44,315 nt of DNA from a virus, in IMG/VR virus record IMGVR_UViG_3300031623_000011, positions 1 through 44,315 of that record; one strand, written 5' to 3'. Position numbers and translations under genes: made by a program. The notes below the pieces were generated by a model. The model saw only the letters and a list, made by a program, of their open reading frames with translations. It ran no database searches and was not told the origin of the DNA. Positions 35,716 to 44,315 of the stretch are shown here, in pieces. How positions within the stretch are numbered: position 1 is the stretch's first letter; every line of letters begins with the position of its first letter.

Positions 35716-38007
35716 TTAACTAGTACTACAGTTCGGCGGCCTCTCGCAAGTTTCATCGTCAGCGTTACAAAACGCACTTGAATTGTTTAGCTCTTTAATA
35801 GGCGACGATGCTGCGTAGGTAATATCGTAAGGGGGAACGTCCATATCTGCGGCTGCCCAAATAGTTAAAAGGCTACTATCAATAGTTATTTGCGCGGGAT
35901 AATCACACGTTATATGTGCGGGTGTTATTGTATTTTCCCACCAAATATGTGCGTAATATCGAAACTTGGATGCGGGTATACAGCCAGGAAAACATAATTT
36001 AACTGCAACTTGGAACGTGGCAGATGCCGGTAAATAGTCTTCTAAAATGTCGATAACTGGAAACTTGCCCATCGGCGCAGCGGACTTTACTTCGCCTCGG
36101 CTTTGAGTCGTTTTAACGTCTATAGCGCGGATAATACCTTTATCACACAATTCGTCTGTAGGGTAGACCACCCATTCAGAACCGTTATAGTATTCAAACG
36201 TTAATCGCATATGAACGCCAACTAAACAACACCCACTCGCATTACCAAAAGTTACGCCTACATCTACAGTACAATTCGGTAATACACGAACTATCAACAT
36301 AATCGGATTACTTTCCCGACATTCTTTTTGATAGTTCCATCGCGTAACGTTTTGTTCAAACTGATCCCTAGCTTCTATAGTATCGTCCGCAATTACTTGA
36401 TAAGCATTCCATTGTCGCTTTAAACCTTGATACGTGCGTGCAAAATAATCACAATCGCAACACGATACACAATCGTTAACAAACCGGTTAGTGTGCGCAG
36501 CGTCTCCGGAGGGTGTGACTGTTGCGTCAAACTCAAACTGACGAGGACAATCATTTACTAACGTCACAGGCCGTTGTAGCCTAATACAGTCAACACCAGA
36601 ATCCAAAATTATATTTTGCTTATCGTCGGCTTTTGCGTTATTTAGACGCCGCAAAGGAGCTTTGATTTCATCCGGGTCACAACTTGGAAAAGTACCGGTA
36701 CCTAATCCTGGCTCTGAATTAATAGCTATGCGATTTACTAAGCGAGAACCTTTGCTAACAGGATTACCGGAATCAAGGCCTAATTCGTCTAGGTTAAAAT
36801 CTATAAATCCAATAGACGCAGGATTATCCTGTAGTTCAATATTGTAATTAGAATGAAAAGATATATTGCCCTGGAGAACAGTTCCCAGATCGCCATATAC
36901 TCCTCTTACTGTTAGACTGCGTACCCTTAAAGGAAGTTTGCTGTAAGTTCTTGGATCTAAAATACCGCCTGGATCCTGCCAAAGACCAGTGGTAGTAATT
37001 GCCTGCGAATACGCGATATCCGTAACAACCTTCATTGGTGCCCGCCACGTCCCGCCTTTAGTATATGCTCCGTTTCCAGTAGAGCCATCAAGAGTAAAAA
37101 CATTCGCCTCTATGTTTGCGACAATAAAAGTACCATTGGCAGCCGTATTCCCTTCAACATCGTTGATATAAATCTGGTCGCCTGTGGAAAGACCATGGTT
37201 GTTAGAAGTAACGGAAATTGGCGAGGTACCATCGCCTGTGGTGCTAGTTATTTTTCCTTCAATCTCAGTAACAACTGTGTGCGCTACGTTATAACCCGGA
37301 ACGTCAGTCTCTTTAACATAAACCACATCGCCTACTTGAAGCAGAGCAGCAGGTTGATCGTATGTGACTGTTAATTCAGTTTTTCCTCCGGAATTTGTGA
37401 CATCCGTTACTGTACCCGTACTGTAAACCGGAACAATATATTCGTCATACTCCTGGTAATCAGTGGAGTAGGAATCCCACCCGATAAATTTAGTGCACCG
37501 GCATACAATGTCTTTACTTTCATCTGTCCATTCAATAACGACATATCTAGAATACCACTCACTCCATTTAAATGGAGATACGTTATTTGCATCGTCACCA
37601 GTACCAACTACAGTCGAATCAAATACAGTAACGTCATTAGCATCTTTGACTAAAATATCGTACTCGTGCGTTGGCGTAGGATATCCTGGCAGAGGATCTA
37701 CTTCTGAACCCGACTCTGAGTATTGCCTTGTTCCAAACCCATACATCCATTCAATACGAAACGGATACGCATAAGAACAAGTGTCGTCTGCGTACGACAA
37801 GTAGAAGTCCCCCAACAAAAAATAAACGTCAGGAGAGGGCCGTACAAAAGGGTAATCATTACCGCCATTGGGCGGTTGATTTACACCAATCGAATGACGG
37901 GCACGGGGTGGTGTTGGATCTGGCGGCTGATACTGAAATCCAAAGTTTTCAACCTCTAACGGTTGAAAACCATGATAACGTCCGTTATAGCCATAAGTGT
38001 AAATCAT
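35716..38007 (-). CDS. Large virion protein with FCCH-like domain and Cys clusters
   Basis: 763 residues beginning MIYTYGYNGRYHGFQPLEVE. A beta domain (ISVTSNNHGLSTGDQIYIND, EGNTAANGTFIVANIEANV, FTLDGSTGNGAYTKGG) matches the FCCH-like domain in the 31526 protein closely. C-terminal region has CVSCCDCDYFART and other Cys pairs (GCCLVG, CFPGC), ending CNADDETCERPPNC. Probably a fibre or baseplate component stabilised by disulfides or metal. Confidence 0.7.
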   Translation of the reverse strand: MIYTYGYNGRYHGFQPLEVENFGFQYQPPDPTPPRARHSIGVNQPPNGGNDYPFVRPSPDVYFLLGDFYLSYADDTCSYAYPFRIEWMYGFGTRQYSESGSEVDPLPGYPTPTHEYDILVKDANDVTVFDSTVVGTGDDANNVSPFKWSEWYSRYVVIEWTDESKDIVCRCTKFIGWDSYSTDYQEYDEYIVPVYSTGTVTDVTNSGGKTELTVTYDQPAALLQVGDVVYVKETDVPGYNVAHTVVTEIEGKITSTTGDGTSPISVTSNNHGLSTGDQIYINDVEGNTAANGTFIVANIEANVFTLDGSTGNGAYTKGGTWRAPMKVVTDIAYSQAITTTGLWQDPGGILDPRTYSKLPLRVRSLTVRGVYGDLGTVLQGNISFHSNYNIELQDNPASIGFIDFNLDELGLDSGNPVSKGSRLVNRIAINSEPGLGTGTFPSCDPDEIKAPLRRLNNAKADDKQNIILDSGVDCIRLQRPVTLVNDCPRQFEFDATVTPSGDAAHTNRFVNDCVSCCDCDYFARTYQGLKRQWNAYQVIADDTIEARDQFEQNVTRWNYQKECRESNPIMLIVRVLPNCTVDVGVTFGNASGCCLVGVHMRLTFEYYNGSEWVVYPTDELCDKGIIRAIDVKTTQSRGEVKSAAPMGKFPVIDILEDYLPASATFQVAVKLCFPGCIPASKFRYYAHIWWENTITPAHITCDYPAQITIDSSLLTIWAAADMDVPPYDITYAASSPIKELNNSSAFCNADDETCERPPNCSTS

Positions 38008-38066
38008 TTCGAACCCAACTAATTAACTTTTGTAATTGTTGCTTGTATACCGCCATAATTACGGAG

Positions 38067-40211
38067 TTATTCTTTAGGTTGGGTTAGTAAAATAATTAAA
38101 CGATCATCAACACCTGCGGCAGAGAATCTAAGGGTAATGTTATTTCCATTCATGTCGGAAGCAGATAGGTCAACTCTATACATGCCGTTGCCAATAACTG
38201 AAACTCCGCCGGCTATAGCGCTAAATGTACCGCTATCGATAGCACGTTCTGCCGTGATACTGCTTAGATCTGCCACTGGTGATACATGATCAACGTCAGA
38301 TACCATTAAAAACGGGAAATTAGCTAGGGCTACATTTTTTACCGGATGTATTGGCGTTCTGCTTTTAAGAGTAGTTGTGTCAGCCAAAAGGCTCGTTGTA
38401 TCTTCCTTGATGTCATAAAGCTTTAAACCGGTCCCCGTGGAACCAGCATCCACAGTTGACGCCCATACAGACTGCGCTATTGCGGTTGGGATAGTAGAAT
38501 GTAACTGGCTTGGCACTGCAATAATATTTACAATGTCGTCGGCTTCAAACGTCCAGGTGGTAGCTGCGTTATAGTCTAACGTGACAGTTTTTGTTGCGCC
38601 AACATAATCAGAAACAATGCCTACCGCTTTTTCGCCATCATCGTGATCGGTTATAATTATTGTGGAGCCGACATACGCATCATTAAGAGAGCTGCCCGCT
38701 GCGAGAGTGAATGACGTTTGCGATGTGTAAGTACCTATAGTTGTACTTAATAACAACGAATTAAGATTGCCGCCTAAGTTACGAATAACATTGCCGAAAG
38801 TACCAGGAAGCGAGTATCCAACACTATTTTCACTCCACGTTGAAGCTACCAGCTGAGTTTGCGTAGCAGGAGATACTTTATTTGGCACAGCAATGATATT
38901 TATACTATCGCCAGCCGCAAAGGTAAAAAGCGGATTTGGATCGTAAGATAACGTGATAGTCTTTGAAGCACCAAGGTAATCAGAAATAATGCCTACTGCT
39001 TTCACCGAAGCATCACTAGCGTCTCTTATAATTATTGTGCAGCCAAGATACGTGTCATTAACTGTACTGCCGCTGTCAATAATAAACTCAGTGTTTGACG
39101 AATAAGTATCTATAGTTGCTTGCAACATCAATGTATTATCGTCATGCTCTGCCTCCATGTTGTTCATAACTTTGCCCATGGTACCGGCACTGACATGCGA
39201 AGAAGCAGTAGCGTCCCACGTTTGAGCCGCAATTTCAGCCTTCATGCCAGTGGACATACCGCCCAAGTCAGTCAGGCCATCTCCGGCAGTCCCTAGCGTT
39301 GTGGCTATCCCGTCCGCCACGCCGTCAACCGTCGTGATGAGTCCATCCGTGGTTGAGAACTTTGAATCCATTTCGGCTGTTGTTGGCGCGTCATAATCAG
39401 ACAAGGCCGTGTCGACTTCCGTATTAACCTCGGCCTTCATGCCAGTGGACATACCGCCAAGATCGTCTAAATGATCGCCCGTACCGCCAGCTTCAGTAAG
39501 TCCTGCTCCTGCCGTACCGATCTCTCCCAGTGCAGCTCCAGCCGTACCAGCACCGGCGTGACCAGCCAGGGCCGCATCTAGCACCTCGTCTTCAATGGCA
39601 GACAGCGCCGAAGCCGCCAGCGTGGCTGATGTGATAACGCCTGAGGCTATTCCGTTCACGTTCGACACGTCGGTGACGGAGGTGATCATTCCCGCCGAGA
39701 TGTTCGTTGTCGAAGCGACTGTCAGCGGGAATGTCGCCGCCGCAAAGCCCGTAGGTAGATTCGTGATCGTCGCAGTCGTGTCGCACAGCTGGATATCTGT
39801 TGCCGACAGATCGACTGCCGTGGTCGGATTCTCGACGTTGCCCCAGTCGATCCCTGCCGCACCCGTCGCCGTAACGTCGAGCGTGTTTCCCTCGGTCGTT
39901 TCGGGTCGATATAGCTCCACTACCCTCGTCACAGGAGCCATGCTCGCCTGCGTAATGTGGAATACCATTTCCTCGGTGTCGTTGCCCGCCGCCAGTGCCG
40001 TGTCCTCGTCGAGAAGAAGCTCGTACACTCCCGGCATGTATGTGGCATTCGTCTCATTGATCGTGGGGGTGGTCATCGCCACCGCCGCAGCCCCGTTGCG
40101 CGAGCGCCACACCGTGAACGTCGTCAAGCCCGTCTCCCGTGTTTTCATGTCCGTGGCATCCACGGCCACGAAATAGATGTATCTGTCGGTCGATCCAGTC
40201 GTTATTCTCAT
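38067..40211 (-). CDS. Tail-fibre/baseplate-type protein with duplicated beta domain
   Basis: 714 residues. N-terminal 140 residues (STDRYIYFVAVDATDMKTRE, FTVWRSRNGAAAVAMTTPTI, PGVYELLLDEDTALAAGN) match a fibre N-terminal domain common in phage genomes. Then an Ala/Gly/Thr-rich helical region and two tandem beta units of about 75 residues (SNTEFIIDSGSTVNDTYLG and SQTSFTLAAGSSLNDAYVG, each ending DIVNIIAVP or SINIIAVP). The first third of the gene looks clearly GC-richer than the rest, a mosaic join. Overlaps the beta-helix gene by ATGA. Confidence 0.75.
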   Translation of the reverse strand: MRITTGSTDRYIYFVAVDATDMKTRETGLTTFTVWRSRNGAAAVAMTTPTINETNATYMPGVYELLLDEDTALAAGNDTEEMVFHITQASMAPVTRVVELYRPETTEGNTLDVTATGAAGIDWGNVENPTTAVDLSATDIQLCDTTATITNLPTGFAAATFPLTVASTTNISAGMITSVTDVSNVNGIASGVITSATLAASALSAIEDEVLDAALAGHAGAGTAGAALGEIGTAGAGLTEAGGTGDHLDDLGGMSTGMKAEVNTEVDTALSDYDAPTTAEMDSKFSTTDGLITTVDGVADGIATTLGTAGDGLTDLGGMSTGMKAEIAAQTWDATASSHVSAGTMGKVMNNMEAEHDDNTLMLQATIDTYSSNTEFIIDSGSTVNDTYLGCTIIIRDASDASVKAVGIISDYLGASKTITLSYDPNPLFTFAAGDSINIIAVPNKVSPATQTQLVASTWSENSVGYSLPGTFGNVIRNLGGNLNSLLLSTTIGTYTSQTSFTLAAGSSLNDAYVGSTIIITDHDDGEKAVGIVSDYVGATKTVTLDYNAATTWTFEADDIVNIIAVPSQLHSTIPTAIAQSVWASTVDAGSTGTGLKLYDIKEDTTSLLADTTTLKSRTPIHPVKNVALANFPFLMVSDVDHVSPVADLSSITAERAIDSGTFSAIAGGVSVIGNGMYRVDLSASDMNGNNITLRFSAAGVDDRLIILLTQPKE

Positions 40212-41395
40212 GCGGTTATCCCACTTTCAATTGCGTGCAAGCCCTGATTGACAATCGCACCTGCCGACGGCTCAGCTGGCTCAACAGCGCCCTTCCAAGT
40301 CTTCCAGGGTGCTGTCAACGCTCCGTCAGCAGACGGAGCACTCTGCGGCCAAGACCCTTCTTTCACGTCGCCGGTATCAACCGGTGTGAAATTTTCATTA
40401 TCTGCGTCGGTGAAAGCTGTTGTGTCTGCAATGTCCTCGTTGCCACCATCGTCATGGTAAACCGGGATTGCAGAATAATTAGTTTCACAATTTGTCACGT
40501 AGTTGTTAGCGAAAACTGTGTACAGTCCGGTAACACCACTGGCATCAATTCCGTCGCCACCGCTGCCGCTGAATCCCTCAATGATGTTGTTTCCGATGTA
40601 CTCTGGTGACGAGTAACTGCCATAACCTACGATTCCCTTACCCGTACCACCAGCAGAATAAATTGAGTTGTTTGCGCAAACGGAGGATCGGCAGTATAGC
40701 TGTATCCCATAACAATTACCATCGACACGGATGACGTTCCCAATGATGCATTGCCCATAACTGGGAGCATATATCGCAACAGTCGCGGCACTTCCAACGA
40801 GATCGAAATAGTTGTGCATCGCCGTATGCGATGCGGACGAAAACTGTAAACACATCTCGGCTGATGTGACTGTGTGAAAATGACACCGTATCACCATGTC
40901 GGCCAGACCCACTCGCAGAAGTGCCTCCGTGCCAGAGTGCGTGTGAAATTCACATTCCACAAAAGTGTTGTAGTCATCAATGTCGATCAAGTAGGTATAG
41001 CCCGCGCCTGCCTTCCCGAAAATCTCCAGATGACGGAAATGCATGTAGTCGTAAGTCTGGCTAGCGAACATCGTGTTGCCATCGCAACCGATTGCACCGA
41101 TGCCGGTCTGTGCATCCCAGTCACCATCATCGGCAGCAGAGGCGTACCCCTGGAAAATCAAAAACGCGGTCGTACTCGGCGCGCCACCCGTAGTGAAATC
41201 AGAGAGGTCCAGAGGGGCAGAAAGTACCTCGGCGGTTCCACTTTTTATATTGATCCGCGTCCCGTTGGTCGTATCAAACGCTTCGCCTGCGGTTGCCGAC
41301 AGGCAGTACTCCAGATCGCCGTAAGGGTCACCAACTGTGCCTGCACCGGAATCGGCAGCTATACTAGGGTCAATATATAGTTCTGTTAGTGCCAT
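40208..41395 (-). CDS. Right-handed parallel beta-helix protein (tailspike/fibre type)
   Basis: 395 residues. Start MALTELYIDPSIAADSGAGT is followed by successive short strands with Asn/Gly turns (FRHLEIFGKAG, FVECEFHTHSG, MVIRCHFHTV, CIIGNVIRVDGNCYG, VCANNSIYSAGGTG, IGNNIIEGFSG, VFANNYVTNCETN), the pattern of pectate-lyase-like beta-helices in phage tailspikes and polysaccharide depolymerases. Catalytic acids cannot be named. A C-terminal Pro/Ala-rich end follows. It resembles its tail-fibre neighbour in GC richness. Confidence 0.8.
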   Translation of the reverse strand: MALTELYIDPSIAADSGAGTVGDPYGDLEYCLSATAGEAFDTTNGTRINIKSGTAEVLSAPLDLSDFTTGGAPSTTAFLIFQGYASAADDGDWDAQTGIGAIGCDGNTMFASQTYDYMHFRHLEIFGKAGAGYTYLIDIDDYNTFVECEFHTHSGTEALLRVGLADMVIRCHFHTVTSAEMCLQFSSASHTAMHNYFDLVGSAATVAIYAPSYGQCIIGNVIRVDGNCYGIQLYCRSSVCANNSIYSAGGTGKGIVGYGSYSSPEYIGNNIIEGFSGSGGDGIDASGVTGLYTVFANNYVTNCETNYSAIPVYHDDGGNEDIADTTAFTDADNENFTPVDTGDVKEGSWPQSAPSADGALTAPWKTWKGAVEPAEPSAGAIVNQGLHAIESGITA

Positions 41396-41412
41396 TGTTC
41401 ATTACCCATGAT

Positions 41413-41505
41413 TTACTGACCGTCGTTAGGGACACTGCCGCACAATGAGCGGAGATCGTTCAGAAACGAATCTAAAATTACCTTATCTTCAGGACTCAAT
41501 GACAT
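41413..41505 (-). CDS. 30-residue small protein, tentative
   Basis: ATG at 41505 to TAA at 41413: MSLSPEDKVILDSFLNDLRS then LCGSVPNDGQ. A single helix with a Cys. The start is 11 nt past the stop of the upstream gene, and the SD (AGAAAAAAG) is weak. Gap otherwise empty. Could be an untranslated spacer. Confidence 0.35.
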   Translation of the reverse strand: MSLSPEDKVILDSFLNDLRSLCGSVPNDGQ

Positions 41506-41516
41506 CTTTTTTCTAC

Positions 41517-42470
41517 TTATTCACAAGTAACACATCCTCGATCACCAAGGCGCGAACCGAGAACTGTCGTATTCATTTCAGTTACAGACGTTTTCAATTC
41601 TTTTACAAACACTTCTAAGTTCGTCTGCTGCTGGAGAAATCTCTCTAAATCTTTCGTTATGGATTCTAGCTCAGTACAGCCACAACAAGGAGCACAACAA
41701 TTATCACCAACCTCGATTGCATTTTCGTTTGAAGAAAACTCTAAGCAATCATCGCCCACCAAGTACATTTGCCCGTCATTATTAGGGTAAATTCCATTAA
41801 TTGTTTTTATACACGGAAGAGCCGCAGCATCTCCTTCACACTCACATGTAGCAACAGTTCCTGCACCGTCAATTGCACTAATCCATACCTCTTGACCGTC
41901 TACAGTAAGCTCGATGTTATCTCCTGCTATCAGCTCTATATCACCGTAAAGTTTATTGCTGGGTATGCCAGCACCCTGAGTGACACTTATGGATTGCACG
42001 CCCTGTATAATAGGACGGATGGCATCCGGAGTTAAACCGGCACCAGCAAGAGTGAAGTTCCATAGCCCTGCTGGTTGAAGAGAAACACCCGCAAGACTGT
42101 TAATAGTTATCTTACCTACTGTATCGTCAAAAGGTTCAATTCCGCCTAACGCATACGTTTTATACTCTGTTGTATGCGAAGAAATAGGTATATGTGCTGC
42201 CGCTACATCAACTGCTGATTCTAGGCTTTCTTGAAAAGCAACCACAATTGAGTAGCCCGTACCGGTAGCTACAATTTGACGAATAAAGAAGCCAGCTGGA
42301 TCCATCTCCATAGCACTATGTATGGGTAGATCTATCTGAACTATAAAGTCATTAGGAATTCGAAACGAAGGTTTAGTCCCACTGTCATACCCACTTGCAT
42401 CGTCTGCAAGGGGGTATTTTCGTTGGCTGTTGTGATTTAACCACTCTAAATTCCATGTTGATAGAGGCAT
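41517..42470 (-). CDS. Virion/appendage protein, YPL-start paralogue with Cys-rich coiled-coil end
   Basis: 317 residues. Start NLEWLNHNSQRKYPLADDAS is the shared N-terminal motif. Middle is beta-rich (GKITINSLAGVSLQPAGLWN, SISVTQGAGIPSNKLYGDIE), then VATCECEGDAAALPC, DNCCAPCCGCTELESITKDL and a coiled coil (LERFLQQQTNLEVFVKELKT). The Cys cluster before the coiled coil may lock a trimer. Structural role inferred. Confidence 0.7.
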   Translation of the reverse strand: MPLSTWNLEWLNHNSQRKYPLADDASGYDSGTKPSFRIPNDFIVQIDLPIHSAMEMDPAGFFIRQIVATGTGYSIVVAFQESLESAVDVAAAHIPISSHTTEYKTYALGGIEPFDDTVGKITINSLAGVSLQPAGLWNFTLAGAGLTPDAIRPIIQGVQSISVTQGAGIPSNKLYGDIELIAGDNIELTVDGQEVWISAIDGAGTVATCECEGDAAALPCIKTINGIYPNNDGQMYLVGDDCLEFSSNENAIEVGDNCCAPCCGCTELESITKDLERFLQQQTNLEVFVKELKTSVTEMNTTVLGSRLGDRGCVTCE

Positions 42471-42529
42471 CCATACCTCGGCTATATTCTAATGGCGTAA
42501 CAATTAAATAAATGTACTTGTTTCTATGT

Positions 42530-44315
42530 CTAGACCGTCGTGGGATACCAAGGCGATTCTGATACGGGCCTGTTAAGAACTGCCGTTTGAGCAATAATAC
42601 CTAACTCACCTACGTAGTTATCCAGTTGATCGCTGCCAATTATTCTGGAAACAGTGATATAAACAATGTCACCGGGGTTAACACCAAATCCAACCCCCTT
42701 CTTGGCGGCATCGGAAGGGTGCCCTAGATAAGCTAAGTCAGACGTTAAAATGCTTTCGTTAGCTACACTAACCTGCGCCGCCGTCATCATTGTTCCATAT
42801 TGAGATAAAATACCAAAACTCTGCTCATTAGGAGCCTGTGCGTCATACCCGGTCGTTGTATCAATTATTCCGCCAGTTACGTTTGGTACTGCAATTGTTG
42901 TTCTTTTGTACCCCGTACCTGTAGCTGGCGCTTCGGACGGTTCTTTGGCCGCCTCATATTTAATTGATAATTTTGGAAATATGCCGTCTACACGTCCGAT
43001 CATTCTAAGTCTAAAAGAAAGAAAAGAATAACTAGGTGCGTCAGAAGGTACCTCAAACTTAACAACGTAAGAGGTAGAGTATTCGTGATTCATGCCTAAA
43101 TAAAGCAACGGTGTGTGTTCTTCCGTAACACCGTCTAAACGAACCAATTGTGCCGCTAAAATTTGAGAGGGCTCTGTCGTTAATCCAATACCCACTATAC
43201 CTTGATAAACAGCCTGATTGACACCATCAACTACCTTTGCCTCGGCTGCGATATTATCACTTACTAATATAACTGTTCCAGGCGTCGTGGCGTAAATTCC
43301 TTCAGTTACAGGCCCTCGTGTAATTATAGACGTTTCCGAATCTAAAGATTTTAGTACTTCAAACCCCGCTGTCGCTTCTGTCGTAGCAAAACTAAAATCC
43401 AAGTCTATGTCTAAATCGCCAACAGCTTCAGTAGTTGTACTACCAGCACAGTAAACTTTGATTCTACTGTCAACTGACGTTAAGCTGCTAACGACGGAAT
43501 GATCAGTGGCAAAGTTTACTTTCGTAAAGTAGAGCCGCATTTTAGACCCAGAAGAACTGGGGCAATCAGGATCCGATTCAGAATCCGCAGAAGCGAAAGA
43601 ATCAAGATCAGTAGGCCACGGCACCTGATCGTAACAATTCTTCATCCACCAAATACCGTAACGATCGATTTTGACGAAGTCATCAAGCACCTGCTTGGAC
43701 ATCGTCATCATCTTCCAATTCAACTTATCTTTTATGACTGTAAGTCGTAAATGTACGCCAGCGTCCGGGAAATTTATTGCCGAGGTTGTGGGATTTGTAA
43801 CGCATACCTCTACGCGCGGTGCCTCTCCAGCGGTGCCTGCGGTCCACAAAAATGCCCTATAAACAACGTCTGTATCAGCTGACACCAATCCGCCATAACC
43901 AACTGGCATTGTATGTGCAAGAATAGTATCGCCAAATTCTGGCGCTGCCCCTACAATTCCGCCAGAAGAATTAAGCTGATTAATATAAAAGACTTTAGAT
44001 TGCGTTACGCCAGCGGCGATAGAATAAGTAACATCGCCGTTATCCGCCTTGTTAAACGCCTCCGTCATGTCAATCTGCACACTGCCCATAGAGTCATATA
44101 TGGACGGACGTTGTAGCTCAACATCAACACTTTCCAAAGGAATTGGCGGAAACAGATTATCAAGCTGGGGCTCCGCAGACAAGTTATAGCCAAATTTTGC
44201 ACCGTCCGGTGCGTTGCCTTCAAACACAGCATCGTCAGCTGGTAACCACCCACGTAAACTTGAGTCTGCGTTACCAATTGTGTGTACTACAGGATTATTT
44301 ACTGGGGACGGGCTA
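42530..44315 (-). CDS. Large virion protein, 5'-truncated by the window edge
   Basis: The frame runs open to the right edge (about 594 codons visible), so its N terminus lies outside; a GTG at 44227 is only one of several internal candidates. The visible part starts with SLRGWLPADDAVFEGNAPDG and is beta-rich, Ser/Thr/Val-rich with long extended strands (TVILVSDNIAAEAKVVDGVN, SYVVKFEVPSDAPSYSFLSF). No Cys cluster and no catalytic motif. By position and composition it is another appendage or tail protein, first seen in the right-to-left operon. Confidence 0.65.
   Translation of the reverse strand, partial: SPSPVNNPVVHTIGNADSSLRGWLPADDAVFEGNAPDGAKFGYNLSAEPQLDNLFPPIPLESVDVELQRPSIYDSMGSVQIDMTEAFNKADNGDVTYSIAAGVTQSKVFYINQLNSSGGIVGAAPEFGDTILAHTMPVGYGGLVSADTDVVYRAFLWTAGTAGEAPRVEVCVTNPTTSAINFPDAGVHLRLTVIKDKLNWKMMTMSKQVLDDFVKIDRYGIWWMKNCYDQVPWPTDLDSFASADSESDPDCPSSSGSKMRLYFTKVNFATDHSVVSSLTSVDSRIKVYCAGSTTTEAVGDLDIDLDFSFATTEATAGFEVLKSLDSETSIITRGPVTEGIYATTPGTVILVSDNIAAEAKVVDGVNQAVYQGIVGIGLTTEPSQILAAQLVRLDGVTEEHTPLLYLGMNHEYSTSYVVKFEVPSDAPSYSFLSFRLRMIGRVDGIFPKLSIKYEAAKEPSEAPATGTGYKRTTIAVPNVTGGIIDTTTGYDAQAPNEQSFGILSQYGTMMTAAQVSVANESILTSDLAYLGHPSDAAKKGVGFGVNPGDIVYITVSRIIGSDQLDNYVGELGIIAQTAVLNRPVSESPWYPTTV

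Noticed and set aside
39595-40247. Long plus-strand frames over the tail-fibre gene
   Set aside because: They arise from the Gly/Ala/Val-rich, GC-rich coding sequence of the opposite strand. They have no RBS and no domain.
40874-41380. 168-codon plus-strand frame antisense to the beta-helix gene
   Set aside because: The minus-strand frame has beta-helix repeats and an ATGA overlap; the antisense frame has no coherent domain.
1-44315. Insertion sequence or transposase
   Set aside because: No transposase motif, terminal inverted repeats or target duplications were recognised; the 42-bp direct repeat is the only candidate scar.

Overview
The window is a stretch of a large tailed double-stranded DNA phage (Caudoviricetes) or a prophage of one. 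It carries a terminase large subunit, a long run of virion and fibre genes, phage nucleotide-metabolism genes, dozens of small tightly packed genes, 4-nt ATGA overlaps, and no ribosomal or housekeeping genes. A Gram-negative host is suggested by the heptose-nucleotide genes, a lipobox protein and a prepilin-like peptide. The exact host cannot be read from the sequence. Nearly all genes are on the minus strand; the plus-strand exceptions are a GT9 fragment at the left edge, the terminase, the gene at 9151 and a sugar cassette at 23968-25903.

Layout. 1-279: end of a GT9 (heptosyltransferase-type) gene. 298-351: bidirectional terminator. 364-4843: minus-strand accessory genes, including an RNA polymerase alpha-CTD-like protein, a staphylococcal-nuclease homologue, dCTP deaminase, an RNase HI and small membrane proteins. 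4955-6916: terminase large subunit (plus). 6894-9149: large primase-like zinc-ribbon protein (minus), starting head-to-head with a plus-strand gene at 9151. 10312-19712: small conserved phage proteins around a GHKL ATPase fused to a metallopeptidase-like HExxH region, and a Ycf46-type AAA+ ATPase with DUF2997 and Ycf35/DUF1257 partners. 19779-23842: many very small genes (acidic, basic, membrane, prepilin-like, lipoprotein) separated by hairpin terminators. 23968-25903: plus-strand cassette of heptose kinase, HAD phosphatase, cupin and heptose-phosphate nucleotidyltransferase. 25884-44315: structural/adhesion operon read right to left, with several proteins sharing a W..N..R.YPL start, a parallel beta-helix protein, a tail-fibre-type protein, an FPCP repeat protein and a GT9-GT2 fusion.

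How it may work together. The AAA+/DUF2997/DUF1257 group lies in one co-directional operon with two proteins that end in the same peptide (VSRRNLG plus I or V), which suggests a protein-remodelling system with tagged clients. The sugar cassette plus two GT9-type transferases could make and transfer an activated heptose, either to host surface polysaccharide or to the virion. Repeated hairpin-plus-U-tract elements lie directly upstream of ribosome binding sites inside operons, which suggests control by read-through or antitermination.

Start sites were revised from the longest open frame wherever a Shine-Dalgarno (SD) sequence or a stop/start overlap favoured a later codon. No database search was possible, so family names rest on motif recognition.
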